Below are positions 58,101 through 64,000 of a DNA stretch of 64,000 nucleotides, piece after piece. The stretch is from contig OX439137.1 of NCBI GenBank assembly GCA_949318235.1, forward strand, positions 24,582,922 through 24,646,921. Reading direction: 5' to 3'. The notes under the pieces were generated by a model. That model searched no databases. It had not been told where the DNA came from and worked only from the letters and a program-made list of their open reading frames with translations. This DNA comes from Ecdyonurus torrentis (taxonomy: Eukaryota; Arthropoda; Insecta; Ephemeroptera; Heptageniidae). Both the position numbers and the translations under genes were made by a program. Every line of letters starts with the position of its first letter. The first letter of the stretch is position 1.

Positions 58101-61100
58101 TTAAATCAAAATGAATGAGTTCAAATGTAATTAAATTGGTGGCCCAATAAAAAGAATAAAAGAAAAATGAAAATATACTGTACCAATAAGAATCAATTCT
58201 TTATACAGTGTGATATATAATTATAAAATATATAAAAAGCTGTTATTGATACAGATATATTTCTATTTCTGATCGGAAATGAATTATGTTGAGTGTTTTC
58301 AAACAAAATTGACATTTCAAATGTTAGAGTACGTGCTTAACTCACCTGTAACACCAAAAGTTGTAGGCTAACATCGCATTTTACCAGTAATTATCAATCA
58401 ATTATCAGAGCACTAAAGAACACGTCTTTCTCTTATGAAAGGACGCCACAAATACGTTACATTTTTAAAAAATATTAACGGCTATAAATTTGAACCAGCC
58501 AATCAGAATTCATCTTGAAATAAAAAAATCCCCGATTTAAGATGACTCAATTTTATTCAACTTTATATACATAGAAAATTATTTCAGTTGTTTTCAGATC
58601 AAAGTAAAACAAAGTTACTCGTCAATTCAAAGCTATTCAAAATTATTTATTTATGCTTAAATGTAGAACCATTTACTTTCATTCAAATTCAATCAATTTA
58701 AATTAATATATTTTAAATATTATTCAGAACCATTTATAAATACGCTTTAAATTATTTCAACTTAATTAAGATAACTCAATTGCGCTCAAAACTATGGCAG
58801 AATCAAACTCGTTCAAATGAATTCAAAACTAATCAAAACTTTGGCAAAAGCATTTATACTTTCGTGAAGTAAATATAAAATAGGTACACATTTTGGTTCA
58901 ATTCCATTCAAAAAAATTTAAATTGATATGTTTTCCGTAAAAACCATTTGTTTGGACTCAAAATTATTCAAAATTAAATCAACTTTTGTAGGGTGACATG
59001 ATTTTTATATTATATCAACATAATTTACTTTTATTCAAAAGAAAATAAGTGTAAAATTCTATATAATTCAATTCCATTCAAAAACATTTAAAAACATTTT
59101 CTTTTGTAAAAACTATGTTTTGACTCAAATAATATTCAAAACTCACTCAACTTTTTATAGTGTCTAAATAATTGTCAAATCAACTCAAAATTATTTATTT
59201 GTATTCAAAAGTAAATTAGTGGTAAATTATAATTCATTTCTATTAAAAAAAACCTATATCACTATTTATTTTTTAAAAACCATTAGTTTTGACTCAAAAT
59301 TATTCAAAATTATTTATCTTTATTCAAAAGTAAATATAAGTAGTAAATTTTATTTCAATTCCATTCAAAATTATTCATTTTGTAAAAACCATGTGTTTGC
59401 AAAAAATAATTATATCCATTGCATTTTAAGTATAATTTTTACTCAAAACAAATGGTTTATAAAATTTAAATAATTTTAACTTTTTTTTTAATTTAACTAG
59501 ATTTTACTGCATATTTACTTTTTAAGTGAAAATAAATCATTTTGAGTGAATATGACATTCATTTTTCCATTCAACAAAACTGATTGAATTTTGAATTTTG
59601 AGTAGAAACAAATGGTTGTTACAACGTATAGTTTGAAATGTTTTTGAATGAATTTGGATCAAAATTTACTATTTATTTATTTTTTAATAAAAATAAATAA
59701 TTTTGAGTAAAAATGAAATTAATTTTGTCACTAAAATAATAATTGAATTTTGAATAATTTTGAGTCAAAACAAATGTTTTTTACAAAATAAATAGTTTTA
59801 AATGTTTTTGAATGAATTTGAATTAAAATTAACTACTAATTTAATTTATTTTTGAATAAAAATAAATAATTTTGAGTGAAAATGAAATTCATTTTGTCAC
59901 TCTACAATAATAAATTGAACTTTGAAAAATTTTAAATCCAAACAAATGGTTTTTACATAATAAATTGTTTAAAATGTTTTTGAATAGAAAGAATTAGAAT
60001 TTCCTACTTTTTTACTTTTGAATGAAAATAAATAATTTTGAGGGAAAATGAAATTCATTTTGTCACTACAATAATTAATTGAATTTTTAATAATTTTGAG
60101 TCCAAACAAATGGTTTTTAAACAATAAATTTTTTTAAATTTTTTCAATAGAATGGAATTAGAATTTCCTACTTTTTTACTTTTAAATAAAAATAAATAAT
60201 TTTGAGTGAAAATGAAATTAATTTTGTCACTTAATTAATTCAATTTTGAGTAAAAACAAATGGTTTTTTAAAATTAATAGTTTTAAATGCTTTTGAATGA
60301 ATTTGAATTAAAATTTACTACCAATTTACTTTTGAATGAAAATAAATAATTTTGAGTAAAACTGAAATTAATTTTGTCACTCTACAATAGTTAGTTGAAT
60401 TTTGAATAATTTTGAGTCTAAACAAATGGTTTTTTAAAATTAATAGTTTAAAATGCTTTTGAATGATTTTGAATTAAAATTTACTACCAATTTACTTTTG
60501 AATGAAAATAAATAATTTTGAGTGAAACTGAAATTAATTTTGTCACTCTACAATAGTTAGTTGAATTTTGAATAATTTTGAGTCTAAACAAATGTGTTTT
60601 TTTTTAAATTAAAAAGTTTTAAATGCTTTTGAATGAATTTGAATTAAAATTTACTACCAATTTACTTTTGAATGAAAATAAATAATTTTGAGTGTAACTG
60701 AAATTAATTTTGTCACTCTACAATAGTTAGTTGACTTTGAATAATTTTGAGTCTAAACAAATGTGTTTTTTTTTAAATTAAAAAGTTTTAAATGCTTTTG
60801 AATGAATTTGAATTAAAATTTACTACCAATTTACTTTTGAATGAAAATAAATAATTTTGAGTGTAACTGAAATTAATTTTGTCACTCTACAATAGTTAGT
60901 TGAATTTTGAATAATTTTGAGTCTAAACAAATGGTTTTGACAAATTGAATAGTGTTAAATATTTTTGAATGGATTTGAATTAAAATTTAATACTTTTTTA
61001 CTTTTGAATGAAAATAAATAATTTTGAATAAATATGAAATTCATTTAATTTGTCACTCGACAAAAGTTAATTAAATTTTGAATAATTTTGAATCAAAACA

Positions 61101-64000
61101 AATGGTTTTTACGAAATAAATAGTTTTAAATATCTTTGAAAATAATTGAATTAGATTTTAACTTATATTTACTTTTGAATAAAAATAAATAATTTCAAAT
61201 TTCGATTCATTTTGAATTCATTTAAAGAAGTTTAATGTTTCAAACAATTTAAATGTTTTTAATTGAAAACAATTAAGTTTAAATTTAATTAATTTTCATG
61301 AACAGTTTGAATCGTGTTTAAATCAATTTAAATCACTAAATAATAAATGCCTTTTGAATAATATTAAAAGTGAAATGATTTTGAATTATTCTAACTTGTT
61401 TTAATTAGTATATTTTATAATGGTTTTAAATCCATTTGAATGTTATTGAAAATAATTCGCTTTAAATAAAAATGAATCACATTAAATTATTTTTGTTCCA
61501 AATAAATTTGAGTTAAAATAAATTATTTCAAATCTAAATCAAATTGAGTGTAAATAAATTGAATTAAACTTGATTGAAATCTTACAGTCAGTTTGAGTCT
61601 TTTTAAATGGAAAAAATAAACTAATTTTGAACGTCTTTGAGTGGTTTTAAAAATTGAATCATAATACTTGACTTTAAGTCTATTTAACTGGGGTCACTTT
61701 GAGTCATTTTAATTTTAAAGCCTTTTTAAGTCACTTTGAATGATTATAATTCATCAAAATTTGAATTGAGTCTTTTCAATCCAAAATAAATAACTTTTGA
61801 GTCATTCAAAAATTAAAAATTTTCTCGTGGGTTGTATGCCATCAAATTTAACAAATTTAACTGATGACAATCTGGATATGATTGTCGTATGTGTACTGCA
61901 ACATAAATAAACTGGGTGAAGAAATTGACATGGAAACACTGATTGTAGAGGGTGAAGATGAGGAGGAAGAAGAAGATGAGGCAGAAGATGAAGGTGGCGC
62001 AGAAGAAGAGCCAATGACCGAATGAAATGATGTGCAAATTTGCCTCTATTTGTCTATTTGTTTCCTTTAAATATAGTATTTATACAATGAATCTTTTTTT
62101 TTTTTTTTTTTTTTTTTTTGTAGGTTGTACTTGTAACCACAAAATACCTATAGACAGTATAATATAGCATACAATAAAAAAAAAAATAATAAAAAAAATT
62201 CTTTTATTCTTTTTTTTTTTTTTTTTTTTTTTTACTTTTTTAAAAATTTAATCACCTTTTTTCTGAATTCATCACCTTTTTTTAGGTTTTATCACTTTTT
62301 TTCACCTTTTTTGTGCAAAAAAATCACCTATTTTAGACCCTTTTTTACCAAAATTTTCACCTAAAAATTCGGTCTCTACTAATTATATTGATACACCTGC
62401 TCTTTTGCTTTGAATTTCATGCATTATTATTATTATGAGCAATTGAGCATGGTCAAATGTAAACAACATGTACCTCCCCCCCCCCCCCAACCCCCACCTT
62501 ATTGTTTATTTTGAAAATTAATAACTTGATACATTATGTATACAGGCGGGTTCAGCATTTAAACTGAGACTATAACTTTGGAAAGCTTATTCAAAGCAGA
62601 ATTCAATGTCAGCTGTAAAATGAACGCAAGTAGTAATGAAAGTGTGGAATACCACCGAAGAGTCGCAATTACCCAATCACTCCACGCTGGAAGGTCAATT
62701 CCCGAAATTATCGAGTTCTTCAACTACCCACCCGAGAGCCACGGTTTTTCGCCTTTTTGCCAAGCGATTTCGTGAACAAGAGGGGTCTGAGGATGTTGAA
62801 AATGCTGCAAGTCGTAAGGTTCACATCAGAACACGGCCTGTGAGGACCAATAAAGTGGTAAAAAGAGCCCAAAAACTTATTGAAGAGGACCCTGGCACGC
62901 CCCTTACCACCCTGGGGTCAAAAATTAAGGTCAGCCCAAGGACAATGGGTCATATTGCCACGGAAGATCTCAGGTATAAGTCGTACACGCTCAAAATTCG
63001 TCAAATGCTCTCAGAAGTTGCTAGAAAGAAGCGCGTTGCAAAGGGAAGTCTGCTGTTATCGTCAATGAAGAATGAAACGTCAGGGTGCATTCGTTTTTTT
63101 TTTTGTTTTTTTTCAGATGATAAGATTTTTACCGTCGAGGAATTTCTGAACCGTAGGAATAACAGATGGCTTGCCAAAGACCCTGAAGACGTGCATATCG
63201 TGCCCAGGACGAAATTTCCAGCAAGTGTTCACGTTTTAGGGGTCGTATCAAGTGAAGGTGATGCCATGCCCACCCATTTCTTTAAGAAGGGACAAACGGT
63301 CACCAAAGAAGTGTACCTCGAAGTTCTAAAAAAAAAAGTTTATCCGTGGATCAACAAGGTGACTGATGGCAAGCCATATGTGTTCCAGCAAGATGGAGCA
63401 CCTGCTCATAATATCCATTTGGTGCAAAATTGGCTCGACGACAACATGGACAGATTCTGGTCCAAGGAGTTTTGGCCCCCAAACAGCCCTGACCTGAACC
63501 CCCTGGATTTCTATGTTTGGAGCGTAGTTGAGAGAGACACCAACAAGAACAGACACCCCAATATCGCCTCTCTGCAGAAAGAAATCCAGGCAAGATTCAA
63601 AAAATTAAAAGGGGAAGAGTTGAAGAGGGCATGTCTGCGTTTCTGCCCCCGCCTTGAGGCCGTCATTCACGCTGAAGGGGGGTACATCGAGTAATTTCTA
63701 TCTACACATCAACATGCACCTGCACCATTCAAATAAAGTCATTCCTGTAAGTCTTTGTTAAATAAAACGTAATTAAAAAAAAGAAGAAAAAAAGTCTCAG
63801 TTTATAGACGCCGAACCCTGTATACACGTGCATTTTTAAAACCCATAAAAGTAATAACTTTTAAAGGTAAGAAATATTACTAGGCCAATGTTTAAACATA
63901 AAACTGCAGCGATACTAACTATTTTCTGTTTGGCTTGCATAAACACAATAAATTTAAAAAAATAATAATAATAAATAAAATAAAAAATCACCTTGGCAGT
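49130..64000 (-). CDS. Divergent protein-kinase-like gene, 3' exons (partial)
   Basis: Minus-strand exons with consistent phase: possibly ..64000-63993/2 (codes TAK), then 54032-53888, 51391-51249, 50118-50008, 49675-49516, 49326-49130 (stop 49132-49130). The 54032 exon has LLIDLHSCDFVHFDVRPANL, the kinase catalytic loop (HRD appears as HFD, with the Asn as expected). The next exon has LSISLVDIKLGG where DFG is expected (VDI). The 50118 exon has GAWCYLPPEALLQG (APE region) and KSDVYSACLV (helix F SDVW-like). The C-lobe ends with LLTLGLHHSPSRRLTLDSLL. An insert of about 60 residues separates the catalytic loop from the DFG position. I do not recognise the subfamily; it may be a pseudokinase. 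The N-lobe lies beyond the window. Confidence 0.8.
50257..50625 (-). mobile_element. 5'-truncated non-LTR (RTE/EN-RT type) fragment with 14-bp target duplication
   Basis: The minus frame has LRWFGHVERMGDERIAK and GRRDRGRPKTSWSEVVG, then DRKLWRSI, the typical end of endonuclease-reverse-transcriptase ORFs. The 3' end is a (TATG)n tail at 50257-50275. CACGTATACAGTCA occurs on both sides (50243-50256 and 50626-50639). Inserted in an intron of the kinase-like gene. Confidence 0.9.
50931..51145. repeat. Degraded TCGAGGG MITE (copy 3)
   Basis: TCAAGGGCTACACAGCCTTT, GCAATCTCCGCGCGTGCAAT and GGTGTGCCATTAGTAGACGT match the 7899 element with many substitutions. Located in a kinase-gene intron. Confidence 0.8.
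52180..52345. repeat. Hairpin MITE-like repeat
   Basis: AAGGAAACCATGTGACGGTA, then AAAGTGGGAG, and an imperfect inverse (CTCCCACTTTTATCGTCATG). Open frames on both strands are by-products. Confidence 0.75.
52446..52870. mobile_element. Palindromic MITE, GGATAG family (subfamily a)
   Basis: ATTAAAGAAAAGGAATAGAA and inverse, with the subfamily-a arms (CCTTACCACAGTAGAAGTTC, TTACTTGAGCACATCACTGA). The centre has an extra inverted CAAGACAAGACAC segment. Located in a kinase-gene intron. Confidence 0.92.
52917..53670 (-). mobile_element. TIR element CCCAGCAAACACGG with internal tRNA-like gene (copy 2)
   Basis: 754 bp, the reverse complement of 46252-47009 with few differences (poly-A/T length, single bases). 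Same termini. It lies in the kinase-gene intron before exon 54032-53888 in plus coordinates. Confidence 0.92.
53195..53274 (-). ncRNA. tRNA-like (class II) pol III unit, copy 2
   Basis: B-box complement GGACTCGAACC (53204-53214) and A-box complement CCACTAGGCCA (53257-53267). The anticodon-loop position reads TTTGAGAT here against TTTGTGAT in copy 1. Confidence 0.75.
54168..54380. mobile_element. Palindromic MITE
   Basis: AAGGTGTAGAACAC / inverse, TTGAACAAAAAAGTTGT / inverse, ATCCTAACAAT / inverse. Located in the kinase-gene intron. Confidence 0.85.
55010..56652 (+). repeat. 20-bp minisatellite array, about 80 units
   Basis: Unit GCAGCTCATTTGCATTCAAA with variants (TTACA, TAGAT, ATACA in the centre) and occasional indels. 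The first part uses TCATTT and the part after about 55970 uses TCATAT. Long open frames across it arise because the unit lacks stops in all three plus frames. Confidence 0.96.
57619..57837. mobile_element. MITE inside the giant element
   Basis: 219 bp; AATGGAGGTTATCGGTTTAG at the left, inverse TTTAAACCGATAACCTCCATT-type right end. The GC-richer interior has no frame. Confidence 0.8.
57864..58013. repeat. MITE-like repeat, ACACGGAAAAAATTA termini (copy 2)
   Basis: CACACGGAAAAAATTATATG and right end ACATTTTTTCCGTGT; shares termini with 22562-22792. Confidence 0.65.
58600..61200. repeat. ~168-bp tandem repeats in inverted halves
   Basis: Right half (about 59530-61200): landmark TCTACAATAGTTAGTTGA or its variants at 59901, 60066, 60381, 60547, 60717, 60886 and 61057, spacing mostly 165-171 bp. 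Left half (about 58600-59480): the same unit inverted (TCAAAATTATTCAAAA, AACCATTTGTTT, ACTTTTATTCAAAAG), landmarks about 170 bp apart near 58987 and 59157. The axis is near 59500. Confidence 0.85.
62543..63820 (+). mobile_element. Mariner-family transposon (DD37D type)
   Basis: 1278 bp between TA dinucleotides (62541-62542, 63821-63822). Left end CAGGCGGGTTCAGCATTTAA; the right end inverts to CAGGGTTCGGCGTCTATAAA, both continuing ACTGAGAC. Contains one transposase gene with a single frame break. Inserted 157 bp after the 9-bp flank of the giant element. Confidence 0.93.
62620..63694 (+). pseudogene. Mariner transposase, one frameshift
   Basis: Frame 1 from ATG 62620 (MNASSNESVEYHRRVAITQS, N-terminal helix-turn-helix) runs to about 62740. 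The frame then shifts by +1 and continues to the stop at 63694. Catalytic motifs in frame 2: FSDDKIFTVE (first Asp), FQQDGAPAH (second Asp), WPPNSPDLNPLDFYVW (third Asp). 37 residues separate the second and third Asp, the DD37D spacing of maT-like mariners. A poly-T expansion just before FSDDK (63092-63111) adds Phe residues but keeps the frame. Probably inactive as written. Confidence 0.9.
63992..64000 (-). CDS. Possible end of an upstream exon of the kinase-like gene
   Basis: The minus strand reads ACTGCCAAG then GTGATT, a donor-like border. Frame Thr-Ala-Lys would join exon 54032 (Ile-Leu-Lys-Leu) in phase 0. Too short to prove. Confidence 0.35.

Larger units (their letters stand above)
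54467..62377. mobile_element. Giant repeat-filled TIR element, 7.9 kb, 9-bp target duplication
   Basis: Left end AGAGACCGGATTTTCAGGT; the right end inverts to AGAGACCGAATTTTTAGGT (17 of 19 match). ACTAATTAT flanks both sides (54458-54466, 62378-62386). Both subterminal zones carry clusters of TCACCTTTTTT in the same orientation (54560-54655, 62250-62350). The interior is tandem repeats (55010-56652; 58600-61200) plus AT-rich DNA, with no transposase frame. A 9-bp duplication suits Mutator-like transposition; that class is inference. It lies in the kinase-gene intron. Confidence 0.8.

Overview
The window is AT-rich animal nuclear DNA, very probably from an arthropod and plausibly an insect. 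Genes are split by long AT-rich introns with GT..AG borders. The carnitine palmitoyltransferase gene carries a tandem pair of alternative exons, a feature I recall from the single Drosophila CPT1 gene. Most non-coding DNA is transposon-derived: palindromic MITEs, mariner, an LTR element and 5'-truncated non-LTR copies. The species cannot be fixed from sequence alone.

Layout: (1) 1-10478 (+) is the 3' part of CPT1 (outer-mitochondrial carnitine O-palmitoyltransferase), including two phase-compatible versions of one exon. (2) 10479-16008 is intergenic with small palindromic MITEs and a (TA)n tract. (3) 16009-34142 (+) is a complete 11-exon SCFD2 (Sec1-family domain-containing 2) gene, predicted at 649 residues. 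Its intron 3 holds an antisense, apparently single-exon STAND/NB-ARC gene (18403-21658, -). That gene has a predicted PD-(D/E)XK-like N-terminus and helical repeats at its C-terminus, and its frame is broken twice. (4) 34143-49129 is intergenic and packed with mobile DNA: a ~3 kb palindrome, non-LTR remnants, a 5.3 kb LTR element with equal-length LTRs and an intact target duplication, and a TIR element carrying a tRNA-like pol III unit. (5) 49130 to the window end (-) holds the 3' exons of a divergent protein-kinase-like gene. Its largest intron contains a second inverted copy of the tRNA-bearing element, a 7.9 kb TIR element with a 9-bp target duplication made almost wholly of tandem repeats, and a DD37D mariner.

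The genes are not functionally linked. CPT1 serves fatty-acid entry into mitochondria, SCFD2 belongs to the Sec1/Munc18-like family, the STAND gene resembles innate-immune NTPases, and the kinase is unassigned. The most unusual items are the nuclease-like/STAND/repeat architecture nested in SCFD2, the giant repeat-filled TIR element, and the TIR element with an internal tRNA-like gene.
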